Below are positions 45,894 through 54,458 of a stretch of 64,000 bases of DNA, piece by piece. Below the pieces are notes generated by a model. That model was not told the origin of the DNA. It searched no databases and saw only the letters and a list, made by a program, of their open reading frames with translations. This DNA comes from Ignavibacteria bacterium. GTDB lineage: Bacteria > Bacteroidota > Ignavibacteria > Ignavibacteriales > Melioribacteraceae. Position 1 is the stretch's first letter. Every line of letters starts with the position of its first letter. Made by a program: the position numbers and the translations under genes. The DNA lies in the NCBI GenBank assembly GCA_012719345.1, contig JAAYAN010000116.1:27669-91668 (forward strand). The letters run 5' to 3'.

Positions 45894-46191
45894 TCTTTTA
45901 ATCCTAAAGGGAGATTCTCATTAGGAAATAAGTTAAAATTTTCCACCTGCCGCTAACAAAAGAGCAAAAAACGAGAGATATAGAATAAGAATATGCTTGC
46001 TCACCGAAGGAGGGATTAGGATTACGATTAAGAAAAGAAATAAAGATCTAAAATCCTCCTGGATCCCTGTTTTTACTTATAACTTATAACTTAAAACCGT
46101 TTTTTCCCCCCGTCGTGCTTGATAAAAAGTAACAGATTGTTATATTTCGTTTTGCATTTCTTTATTTCTGGTTCTATTATTGGAGAATTTT
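45894..46191. other. Intergenic region with short tandem motifs
   Basis: No gene is visible in these 298 bases. They hold small imperfect tandem motifs (GGATTAGGATTACGATT at about 46013, ACTTATAACTTATAACTT at about 46074), an AGGAGG/CCTCCT pair, and a T6C6 run at about 46101. Near 46182 is the GGAG of the GH13 gene. Confidence 0.5.
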
Positions 46192-49100
46192 ATGCCGTTT
46201 GCAAAAATCGAAATATCTTTCCGCAAAACCTCTGATTTTATAAAAAATAACACAGCACAGCGCTTCCCAAAATACGAGTTTCATATTGCACGGCAGATAC
46301 GCGAAAAATATGATTTTGAGGAAGAATTGTTTTCAATTACCGGTAATGTAATTCTTGCCGATTTCAGGGCAGTGAGGAATTTTACCGAAAAGATAAACCG
46401 GAAACGAGGAAATGAATATAAAGTAAGGGCGGGGCAGGTTAACGCCACCGGCTTGCTGGATGAAATTTATCATTTTATAATCCGCGAATACGAAGCTACG
46501 CACAACCCCGGAGTATTTTCGCGCATTGTAAATTACCTTGAAAAGAAGCTTACAAAAAAACGCTTCCGTTTTATCGTGTCCGAATTTGTTGATCTTTTTC
46601 CGCCATCCAAAGTGTATAAAAACAAGATGAGCATTGCCGATTATATTGCATCATCCACCGAAGGCAAACCGAATATAGAAATAATAATTGAAGAAATGGC
46701 GCTGCTGTATTTCGCAAATCTTAATCCCGCTAATGCAAGCCTTAAGGAATTATTTGACGATAAATATTTCGGGAACAGACTGATTTACGCGAAATCCGTA
46801 ATGAATATGGAGGAAATGTTTAAGAACGAAAAGCCGTTCGGACCTGAAAATCAGGATTTGTTTACACTGCTGAGAGCACCTATTTTGCACAGTCCCGAAG
46901 ATATTGAAGGACAGCTTGATTTTGTTCAGAATAAATGGGGAATTATCTTAAAAGATAAATTTACTAAAAGAATTTTAACAAGCAGAGATTTGATAAAAGA
47001 AGACAGGCGGTTTGACGGTTTCGGCGGAGGGAAAGCTCCTACAGTTGTGCCGAAATACCGCGGACTTCACGATGATCTTCTCTCGCTGGGAAAATCGGGT
47101 TACAATTACGCTGCCGATAGCTCTCTCGATTATCTCGAACCGGAACAGTTCACGCCCGATATTCACTGGATGCCGAACGTGGTGATGATTGCAAAAAACG
47201 CATACGTCTGGCTCGATCAGCTTTCAAAAAAATACGGCTGGCACATTCATAAACTGGATCACGTTCCCGATGAAGAGCTCGACGAAATTGCCGGAATGCA
47301 CATTAACGGTCTGTGGCTTATAGGATTGTGGGAAAGAAGCGTTGCTTCACGGAGAATAAAGCAGATTATGGGAAATCCAGATGCCATTTCATCGGCATAT
47401 TCGCTGTGGGATTATGAAGTTGCGTACGATCTGGGAGGCGAGGCAGCTTTTCAGAATCTCAAAGAAAGAGCATGGAAACGCGGAATAAGATTGGCAAGCG
47501 ATATGGTGCCTAATCATACCGGAATTTACAGCCGGTGGGTACTCGAAAAGCCGCATTATTTCATACAATCAAATTACAGTCCATTTCCAAATTACACTTT
47601 TACCGGCGTGGATTTATCGGAAAGCAGTGATATGCAGATAAGAATTGAAGACGGGTACTGGCGTCATTCCGATGCTTCGGTTGTTTTTCAGCGGATTGAT
47701 AAAAGAACAGGGGAAGTTAAATATATTTACCATGGAAACGATGGAACGAATATGCCGTGGAACGATACGGCGCAATTAAATATGCTTATTCCCGAAGTGC
47801 GCGAAGCAGTAATACAAAAAATATTTGAAGTAGCGCGAAAGACATCAATTATCCGTTTCGACGCCGCAATGACGCTGGCAAAAAAACATTTTCAAAGACT
47901 TTGGTTTCCTCAGCCCGGAACAGGGGGCGATATTCCATCACGTTCGGATCATGCTTTAACAAGGCAGGAATTTGATAATTGGTTTCCTAAAGAATTTTGG
48001 CGCGAAGTAGTTGACCGCATAAACGAAGAATTGCCCGAAACTCTTCTTCTTGCCGAGGCTTTCTGGCTGATGGAAGGATATTTTGTGCGAACGCTTGGGA
48101 TGCACCGCGTTTATAACAGCGCGTTTATGCATATGATTATGAACGAAGAAAACAGAAAATACCGCGATTTAATTACGAATACGCTCGAATTTGAACCCGA
48201 AATTCTGAAACGTTATGTTAATTTTATGAGCAATCCCGATGAAGAAACTGCAATAAAACAATTTGGGACAGATGATAAATATTTCGGCACATTTATTTTG
48301 ATGATAACATTGCCGGGTTTGCCGATGATTGCGCACGGACAGATTGAAGGCTACACCGAAAAATACGGAATGGAATACCGACGAGCTTATTATAACGAAT
48401 CGCCTAACCAGTGGCTGATTGACCGCCATAAACGCGAAATATTTCCCGTGCTGAAAAAACGGTATTTGTTCAGCGAAGTTTATAATTTCTGGTTTTTCGA
48501 TTTTCACGATAACGCCGGATATATTAACGAAAACGTAATGGCTTATTCAAACGGTTACGGACACGAACGTGCGCTTATTTTTTATAACAACAAATACGAC
48601 TCTGCTTTTGGACGAATTTATCACTCTGCACCTAAACTTGTACCGGGAGAAAACGATAAATATCTTAAACATATCACAATCGGCGAAGCATTATCAATAA
48701 AAAATGACGGCAAATATTTCTACATTTTCCGCGAGGCAATTTCGGGCTTGGAATTTATAAAAGCAGGAAACGAGTTTTACAACGATGGTTTTTACATTGA
48801 ACTTCAGGGATTTAAGTACAAAGTTTTTATGGATTTCCGCGAAGTTTACGACCATACAGGTGAATTTGAAGCCGTTAGAAACAGATTGTTTGGAGGCGGC
48901 GCCGCTAATATCTGGCTTCTTGTTGAAGAGGAAAGGCTTAAACATATTCACGATGCATTGGAAAATCTTGCCGATGAAAAAATAATTGATATTTTCGTTA
49001 ACGCATTTGTTCTTGATGATGTTAAGAAAGAAAAAGCTGAAAAAGACCTAAAATTTATTCTTAACAGATATTCTTATCTGCTTGGCTGCATAAACGATAA

Positions 49101-49842
49101 ATATCGTTTAAATGTAAACTGCTCAAAAGAACTTAAAGATTTCAGCCTGTATCTTTCGGCAGTGCGAAATGTAAATGTAAAACTAAGCGGATTTTTGCGC
49201 GAAAAAAAATATTCATTTAATAAAATTATCGGTAAAAAAGTACCTTTTAGCACCGATTCAAATTATCTGGAGCACAGTTATTTTTATCTTGCCTGGCTTA
49301 CAATTAAAAGCCTTAAAAACATAATGCCTATTACGGGTGAATTAAATAAAGAGAACTTTTTTAATAAACTTATTCTCGAAAAACCTCTGCATAAAATTTA
49401 TAATAAAACAGGAATGGGCGAAAGTGAATACAACAAAGAAATGTTTCTGCTGTTAACCCTGCTGAAATACGGGGGTGGAATTTTAAGTTTGAAAAATCTT
49501 CCGGAAGGATCAAATCCCGAAGAAAAATATGCTGGAAAAATGACAATAATTGCGGATATGCTTGAAGATAAGGATGTAAAAAATCTTCTCGGTGTTAATG
49601 TATATAAAGAAATTACATATTATTCAAAAGAAAACTTCGAAGAAATGATGAACTGGCTGCTTTCAACATCGTTTGTTGAATACTTTGCCGATGAACAGTT
49701 TATTAAAGAAAATACTGCCGATGAAATAAATAACAGTCTTATCCGTTCGATGAAATTGTTTTCGGTAATACTCGAATTATCGGATAACTCAGGCTATCAG
49801 CTTCCGGTTTTTAAGGAATCTCTAAAATTTAAATTCAGATAA
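46192..49842 (+). CDS. Very large GH13 (alpha-amylase superfamily) protein
   Basis: 1216 residues from ATG 46192, with GGAG six bases upstream; the in-frame TTG at 46180 overlaps that site. No signal peptide, so probably cytoplasmic. The first 340 residues are a helical domain I do not recognise. The GH13 barrel then shows DMVPNH, nucleophile D557 in IIRFDAAMTL, acid/base E622 in LLLAEAFW, and D694/D695 in QFGTDDKYF. In the last motif the usual histidine before Asp is replaced, so the substrate subsite differs. About 350 further residues after the barrel are helical and unassigned. It probably acts on intracellular alpha-glucans or maltodextrins. It is monocistronic, closed by a terminator. 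Confidence 0.85.
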   Translation: MPFAKIEISFRKTSDFIKNNTAQRFPKYEFHIARQIREKYDFEEELFSITGNVILADFRAVRNFTEKINRKRGNEYKVRAGQVNATGLLDEIYHFIIREYEATHNPGVFSRIVNYLEKKLTKKRFRFIVSEFVDLFPPSKVYKNKMSIADYIASSTEGKPNIEIIIEEMALLYFANLNPANASLKELFDDKYFGNRLIYAKSVMNMEEMFKNEKPFGPENQDLFTLLRAPILHSPEDIEGQLDFVQNKWGIILKDKFTKRILTSRDLIKEDRRFDGFGGGKAPTVVPKYRGLHDDLLSLGKSGYNYAADSSLDYLEPEQFTPDIHWMPNVVMIAKNAYVWLDQLSKKYGWHIHKLDHVPDEELDEIAGMHINGLWLIGLWERSVASRRIKQIMGNPDAISSAYSLWDYEVAYDLGGEAAFQNLKERAWKRGIRLASDMVPNHTGIYSRWVLEKPHYFIQSNYSPFPNYTFTGVDLSESSDMQIRIEDGYWRHSDASVVFQRIDKRTGEVKYIYHGNDGTNMPWNDTAQLNMLIPEVREAVIQKIFEVARKTSIIRFDAAMTLAKKHFQRLWFPQPGTGGDIPSRSDHALTRQEFDNWFPKEFWREVVDRINEELPETLLLAEAFWLMEGYFVRTLGMHRVYNSAFMHMIMNEENRKYRDLITNTLEFEPEILKRYVNFMSNPDEETAIKQFGTDDKYFGTFILMITLPGLPMIAHGQIEGYTEKYGMEYRRAYYNESPNQWLIDRHKREIFPVLKKRYLFSEVYNFWFFDFHDNAGYINENVMAYSNGYGHERALIFYNNKYDSAFGRIYHSAPKLVPGENDKYLKHITIGEALSIKNDGKYFYIFREAISGLEFIKAGNEFYNDGFYIELQGFKYKVFMDFREVYDHTGEFEAVRNRLFGGGAANIWLLVEEERLKHIHDALENLADEKIIDIFVNAFVLDDVKKEKAEKDLKFILNRYSYLLGCINDKYRLNVNCSKELKDFSLYLSAVRNVNVKLSGFLREKKYSFNKIIGKKVPFSTDSNYLEHSYFYLAWLTIKSLKNIMPITGELNKENFFNKLILEKPLHKIYNKTGMGESEYNKEMFLLLTLLKYGGGILSLKNLPEGSNPEEKYAGKMTIIADMLEDKDVKNLLGVNVYKEITYYSKENFEEMMNWLLSTSFVEYFADEQFIKENTADEINNSLIRSMKLFSVILELSDNSGYQLPVFKESLKFKFR

Positions 49843-49844
49843 AA

Positions 49845-49876
49845 AAAAGTCCGTTGTAAAAACGGACTTAAATTTT
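49845..49876. terminator. Strong terminator, possibly bidirectional
   Basis: AAGTCCGTT (49847-49855), loop GTAAA, AACGGACTT (49861-49869), a 9-bp perfect stem with A-run before and T-rich after. It lies between the GH13 gene and the convergent TetR gene and could serve both. Confidence 0.9.
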
Positions 49877-49898
49877 CTAAATCTAACTGTCAATAACA

Positions 49899-50492
49899 TC
49901 AATGATGTTTTTCTATTCCTTTAAAAAGAAGGAATTTGCTTTGTTCGCGTATTATTTCCAGTGAAATTTTATCGTGGCTGATTGCCCAGAAACTTAAAGA
50001 ATTACGGATTGCCCCGAAAATAAAATGCCGGAAAACCTGTAAATTTATGTCGTCCGAAAAATCTCCCGAATTTATACCTTCCTTTACAATCGATTCGCCT
50101 ATATCCAGAAACCTGTTGTAATATGTCCTGAAAGGTTTGTTTTCTTTATTGGAAACTGTATTTTGCTCGTTAACAAATACAGTTGCCAGCGAGGGATTTT
50201 CCGAAAAAACCGAAAATACTGAATCAATAGTCATACTCATTTTATTTATCGGCGAAATTCCTAAATCATTACGTATTACAGTCAGCTTTTCAAGAAGTTC
50301 GGACCAAAGGTTAATAAAAATTTTATTTAACAGGTCTTCTTTATTCTTATAATAAACATAAACACTGCCGGTAGCAACACCTGCGTCTTCAGCTATCTGG
50401 GAAATCTTAGCATTAAAATATCCATCTTCGGCAAATCTATTAATCGCCGCGGATAAGATATCCCGCTCTTTATTTCCTTCTTTAGTTCTCAC
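49899..50492 (-). CDS. TetR-family transcriptional regulator
   Basis: 197 residues with a GTG start preceded by GGAG at five bases. The HTH is clear (AKISQIAEDAGVATGSVYVYY, residues about 24-44, one residue longer than can be shown in one piece), followed by NKEDLLNKIF. The C-terminal half matches TetR_C of FadR/AcrR-like regulators (AIRNSLSFWAI). It begins 32 bases downstream of the Nfn large-subunit gene on the same strand. It could therefore be co-transcribed with the transhydrogenase genes or respond to acyl-CoA as FadR-type TetRs do; neither is shown. Confidence 0.88.
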   Translation of the reverse strand: MRTKEGNKERDILSAAINRFAEDGYFNAKISQIAEDAGVATGSVYVYYKNKEDLLNKIFINLWSELLEKLTVIRNDLGISPINKMSMTIDSVFSVFSENPSLATVFVNEQNTVSNKENKPFRTYYNRFLDIGESIVKEGINSGDFSDDINLQVFRHFIFGAIRNSLSFWAISHDKISLEIIREQSKFLLFKGIEKHH

Positions 50493-50524
50493 AAGCTCTC
50501 CGGATTATGCAATAATTTAAAATT

Positions 50525-52006
50525 TCAACTTGCAAGCAGTTTATTAATAGACTCGGCGGCTTTTTTGCCTTCTCCCATAGCTAAAATTACTGTGGCTGCG
50601 CCTAAAACTATATCACCTCCGGCAAAAACTCTGTCCATCGATGTTTTTTGGTTATTATCAACTACAATATTTCCCCAGCGGGTTGTCTCAATCTGAGGGG
50701 TTGATTGTTTAATTAAAGGATTGCTGTTATTACCGATAGCCACAATAACAGTATCAACATCAAGAATAAATTCGCTGTTTTCAATTTTAACAGGTCTGCG
50801 GCGTCCCGATTCATCCGGTTCGCCAAGTTCGTATCTTAAACATTCAATTGCTTTTACTCTTTTATTTTCGTCGCCAATTATTCTTTTTGCATTCTCCAGA
50901 AATCTGAATTCAATTCCTTCTTCTTTTGCGTGCTGAACTTCTTCGGCGCGGGCAGGCATTTCTTTTTCTGTTCTGCGGTAAATTACATATACTTTTTTTG
51001 CTCCAAGTCTTACAGCCATACGGGCAGCATCCATTGCAACGTTACCGCCGCCAAGCACGGCAACAGTTTCCGATTCGTAAATAGGGGTATCAGCTTTAGT
51101 TTTATCGAATGCGCGCATTAAATTAGCTCGTGTAAGATATTCGTTTGCAGAAAAAACTCCCACTAAATTTTCACCTTCAATATTCATAAAAACCGGAAGA
51201 CCGGCGCCAGTACCTACGAATACCGCTTCATATCCGTCTTTTTCAATTAAATCCTGAAGTTTGCGGGTTTTGCCAATAATAAAATTCGTGCGGAATTCAA
51301 CGCCCATTTGTTTCAGCATATCAATTTCTTTATCTACAATATCGTTCGGCAGACGGAATTCGGGAATACCGTAACGCATTACGCCGCCCAATTTATGAAA
51401 AGCTTCAAATATTGTAACCGAATGACCTTCGCGTCTAACGTCTGCAGCAACAACAAGCCCTGCAGGACCACTGCCGATTACAGCAACTTTTTTCCCTGTT
51501 TCAGGTTTTATTTTTGGAACTGCGGCTAAATTGCTGGTCCTTTCCCAATCTGCAACAAATCTTTCAAGTCTGCCAATTGCAACAGATTTATCAACATCTT
51601 TAAGAGCTTTTCCTACCGTGCAGTTTTTCTGACATTGGCTTTCTTGAGGACAAACTCTTCCGCAAATTGCAGGTAGCAGAGTAGTCTCTTTAAGAATTTC
51701 GGCAGCTGCCGGTAAATTGTTTTCGGCAATTTGTTTAATAAACGCCGGAATGTTAATGTTTACAGGACAATCATCAATGCATTTTGGTTTTGCGCACTGA
51801 AGGCATCTCATTGCTTCAATTCTTGCTTGTTCAAGCGTATAACCGATAGCTACTTCTTCAAGATTGTTTCTTCGCTCAACACTATTTTGATGCGGCATTT
51901 CCTGCGGAGGAATTGCCATTCTGTCTTTTGTTTTTAATGATGCTCGTTTTTCGGGGTCGTTAAGAAGCGATAATTCGTATTCACTAAGTTCTTTATGTGT
52001 TGTCAT
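50525..52006 (-). CDS. NAD(P)-dependent flavoprotein, NfnB/GltD-like large subunit
   Basis: 493 residues. The N-terminal domain holds two [4Fe-4S] clusters: CLQCAKPKCIDDCP and CGRVCPQESQCQKNC. Two Rossmann domains follow, for FAD (VIGSGPAGLVVAADVRREG) and NADPH (VLGGGNVAMDAARMAVRLGA), with the FAD C-terminal motif VFAGGDIVLGAATVILAMGEG (here one residue over the display limit, so read as GGDIVLGAATVILAMGEG). This matches the large subunit of NfnAB, sulfide dehydrogenase, and the small subunit of glutamate synthase. The FAD/[2Fe-2S] partner encoded directly upstream, with one shared base, favours Nfn-type. No large glutamate synthase subunit is nearby. Confidence 0.9.
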   Translation of the reverse strand: MTTHKELSEYELSLLNDPEKRASLKTKDRMAIPPQEMPHQNSVERRNNLEEVAIGYTLEQARIEAMRCLQCAKPKCIDDCPVNINIPAFIKQIAENNLPAAAEILKETTLLPAICGRVCPQESQCQKNCTVGKALKDVDKSVAIGRLERFVADWERTSNLAAVPKIKPETGKKVAVIGSGPAGLVVAADVRREGHSVTIFEAFHKLGGVMRYGIPEFRLPNDIVDKEIDMLKQMGVEFRTNFIIGKTRKLQDLIEKDGYEAVFVGTGAGLPVFMNIEGENLVGVFSANEYLTRANLMRAFDKTKADTPIYESETVAVLGGGNVAMDAARMAVRLGAKKVYVIYRRTEKEMPARAEEVQHAKEEGIEFRFLENAKRIIGDENKRVKAIECLRYELGEPDESGRRRPVKIENSEFILDVDTVIVAIGNNSNPLIKQSTPQIETTRWGNIVVDNNQKTSMDRVFAGGDIVLGAATVILAMGEGKKAAESINKLLAS

Positions 52007-52851
52007 TATTTTTTTTGCTCAAGATATTTATCTAAATTACATTTATGAGATTTTTGCTCGATCTTTTTATAAGAATTAAGTCTTGCAATCATATTGTCGA
52101 AATCAACAAGATGCCCGTCGAATTCCGGACCGTCAACGCAAACAAATTTTACTTCGTTGCCAATATTTACTCTGCAGCCGCCGCACATACCGGTTCCATC
52201 AACCATTATTGTATTTAAAGAAACAAGTGTTTTTACTTTGTAAGGGCGGGTTGTTTCGGAGCAGAATTTCATCATTATGGGAGGTCCTATCGCAATAACT
52301 AAATCCGGTTTAGGATTTTCTTCGCAAAGCTCTTTTAACGGCTGAGTAACAAGAGCTTTCAAGCCATACGAACCGTCGTCTGTACAGATTATTTGCTTGT
52401 CGGAATATGCTGCCATTTCTTTTTCAAGGATAATCAGATCTTTATTCCTAGCACCCAAGATTGTTATAACTTCATTTCCGGCTTTTTTCATAGCCTGAAC
52501 GATAGGATGGAGAGGGGCAACCCCGATTCCGCCGCCTACGCATACAACTCTGCCGAATTTTTCGATATGTGTAGGAGAACCAAGCGGTCCTGCAAGATTT
52601 GCAATCTTATCACCTTCGTTAAGTCTCGATAATTCGTCGGTGGTTTTGCCCACAACCTGGAAAATTAATGTAATCGAACCTTCTTTTTCATCTGCATCTG
52701 CAATTGTAAGAGGTATTCTTTCGCCGAAATCGTCATCGAGCTGAAGAATTATAAACTGACCGGCTTTTCTTTCGTTGCATATAAGGGGATTGTGAATCCT
52801 CATTAAATATACATTATCCGATAATTTCTGTTTGAAGAGTATTTTATTCAT
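52006..52851 (-). CDS. FAD/NAD-binding small subunit, NfnA/dihydroorotate-dehydrogenase-electron-transfer-like
   Basis: 281 residues. A ferredoxin-reductase-like fold has an N-terminal FAD barrel (ERIPLTIADAD) and an NAD domain (GGGIGVAPLHPIVQAMKKAG). The [2Fe-2S] site is GMCGGCRVNIG with a later Cys in FVCVDGPEFDGH. The combination with the large subunit next to it is that of NfnAB, which couples NADH and reduced ferredoxin to NADP reduction by bifurcation, or of the sulfide dehydrogenase pair. The start codon faces the pnt genes across 128 bases, so the two transhydrogenase sets are divergent. Confidence 0.9.
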   Translation of the reverse strand: MNKILFKQKLSDNVYLMRIHNPLICNERKAGQFIILQLDDDFGERIPLTIADADEKEGSITLIFQVVGKTTDELSRLNEGDKIANLAGPLGSPTHIEKFGRVVCVGGGIGVAPLHPIVQAMKKAGNEVITILGARNKDLIILEKEMAAYSDKQIICTDDGSYGLKALVTQPLKELCEENPKPDLVIAIGPPIMMKFCSETTRPYKVKTLVSLNTIMVDGTGMCGGCRVNIGNEVKFVCVDGPEFDGHLVDFDNMIARLNSYKKIEQKSHKCNLDKYLEQKK

Positions 52852-52979
52852 TTATTTCAGTATTTGTTAAAAAAGGACAGGTAAAATTATTAAAATATTT
52901 CCAATTCCGGAAATTATTTGAATTTTTTAATGATAAATATGGTTATTTTAATCTAAATATAAATTTAACAGAGGAATTT
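52852..52979. promoter_or_regulatory. Divergent intergenic region between nfn-like and pnt genes
   Basis: 128 bases that must hold promoters for both transhydrogenase sets. A small palindrome (AATTCCGGAA, centred near 52908) is the only obvious symmetric site. A single TTGTTAA resembling a Rex half-site is at about 52864. Neither is convincing alone. Confidence 0.3.
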
Positions 52980-54125
52980 GTGATTATAGCAGTCCCGAAA
53001 GAAATTCTTCCCGGAGAAAACAGAATAGCAATGGTACCGGACTTAGTACAAAAACTAATTAAGGAAGGATTTATTGTTAAAGTTGAAAAAAACGCAGGCA
53101 TCAAAGCCGGATTTACAGATGAAATGTATATAAATGCCGGTGCAGAAGTAATAAAAGGATTATCCGATTTATACGCTGAGGCCGATATTATTCTTAAAGT
53201 GCAAAGACCTGTAGAGGACAAAGAATCCGGTAAACACGAACTGGATTACTTAAAAAAGGATTCACTTCTTATAACTTTTTTATATCCGCTTTATTATCCG
53301 GAACTGGCAGAAAAATGCGCTTCGAAAAATATAAATGTTATATCGATGGATCAGATTCCGCGAACGACTTTAGCGCAAAAAATGGATGCATTAAGCTCGC
53401 AGGCAAATCTTGCAGGATATAAAAGCGTTATTATGTGCGCGAATGAACTAGGCAAAGTTTTTCCTTTAATGATGACAGCAGCCGGCACAATTTCTCCGGC
53501 AAAAGTGGTAATTATGGGAGCCGGAGTTGCAGGGTTGCAGGCATTAGGAACGGCAAAACGTCTGGGGGCTGTTGTTGAAGTTTCTGATATACGTCCTTCG
53601 GCAAAAGAAGAAGTGCAAAGTCTGGGCGGCAGATTTATTGAATTGAAGACTGATGAAAATATGCAGGATTCCGGCGGATATGCAAAGGAGCAATCGGCAG
53701 AATTTCTTCAAAAACAGAAAGACCTTATTTTTAAACATATAACAGAAGCAGATATTGTAATTACCACAGCTCTTATTCCCGGTAAAAAAGCTCCCATTCT
53801 TGTTACAGAAGAAATGATAAAAAATATGAGAAAAGGAAGTGTCGTTTTAGATATGGCTGTAGAATATGGCGGGAATTGCGAAATAAGCGAGTGTGGAAAA
53901 ACGGTGACTAAGCATGGTGTTAGAATAATCGGCGAGCCAAATATTCCTTCATTTGTTGCTGTTAACGCCAGCGAGTTATACTCAAAAAATATTTTTAACC
54001 TGCTAATGCATATTTCAAAAAATGCAAATCTAAATTTGAACATAGAAGATGAAATTGTAAAAGGGTCGTTAATCATTTTTAACGGTGAGATTGTTCACGA
54101 AAGAACAAAACAATTACTAAAATAA
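52980..54125 (+). CDS. pntA: NAD(P) transhydrogenase subunit alpha part 1 (NAD(H)-binding domain)
   Basis: 381 residues with a GTG start preceded by GAGGA. It begins IIAVPKEILPGENRIAMVPD, typical of PntAA and alanine dehydrogenase. It has the NAD fold at GAGVAGLQALGTAKRLGAVV and the RQD-loop region around SDIRPSAKEEVQSLGGRF (SDIRPSAKEEVQSLGG). There are no membrane helices. The membrane part of alpha is the separate next gene, the three-gene arrangement seen in Rhodospirillum. It donates hydride from NADH to NADP in the proton-driven enzyme. Confidence 0.94.
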   Translation: MIIAVPKEILPGENRIAMVPDLVQKLIKEGFIVKVEKNAGIKAGFTDEMYINAGAEVIKGLSDLYAEADIILKVQRPVEDKESGKHELDYLKKDSLLITFLYPLYYPELAEKCASKNINVISMDQIPRTTLAQKMDALSSQANLAGYKSVIMCANELGKVFPLMMTAAGTISPAKVVIMGAGVAGLQALGTAKRLGAVVEVSDIRPSAKEEVQSLGGRFIELKTDENMQDSGGYAKEQSAEFLQKQKDLIFKHITEADIVITTALIPGKKAPILVTEEMIKNMRKGSVVLDMAVEYGGNCEISECGKTVTKHGVRIIGEPNIPSFVAVNASELYSKNIFNLLMHISKNANLNLNIEDEIVKGSLIIFNGEIVHERTKQLLK

Positions 54126-54162
54126 ATAACAATATAATGAAATTAAAACCGGAAGGAATAGA

Positions 54163-54450
54163 ATGACTGAAATAATTCAATTACTTATGCAGATATATGT
54201 TTTTGTGCTTGCTGTATTTGTTGGATTCGAACTGATAACAAAAGTTCCCCCTACTCTTCACACTCCTCTTATGTCTGGATCAAATGCAATTTCGGGCATA
54301 ACGGTTATTGGCGCGTTGATAAGTGCGGGATTGGAAGAGTTTACCGTTACAACAATTTTGGGGATGATTGCATTGATATTTGCGCAGATAAATGTTGTTG
54401 GCGGATTTTTAGTAACGGACAGAATGTTGAAAATGTTTAAAAATAAATAG
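54163..54450 (+). CDS. NAD(P) transhydrogenase subunit alpha part 2 (membrane domain)
   Basis: 95 residues, nearly all hydrophobic: three helices with the loop FELITKVPPTLHTPLMSGSN (20 residues) and NAISGITVIGALI, the hallmark of PntAB. It forms part of the proton channel with PntB. GGAAGGA precedes the ATG. It stands 37 bases after pntA and 8 bases before pntB. Confidence 0.94.
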   Translation: MTEIIQLLMQIYVFVLAVFVGFELITKVPPTLHTPLMSGSNAISGITVIGALISAGLEEFTVTTILGMIALIFAQINVVGGFLVTDRMLKMFKNK

Positions 54451-54458
54451 GCGGCTGA

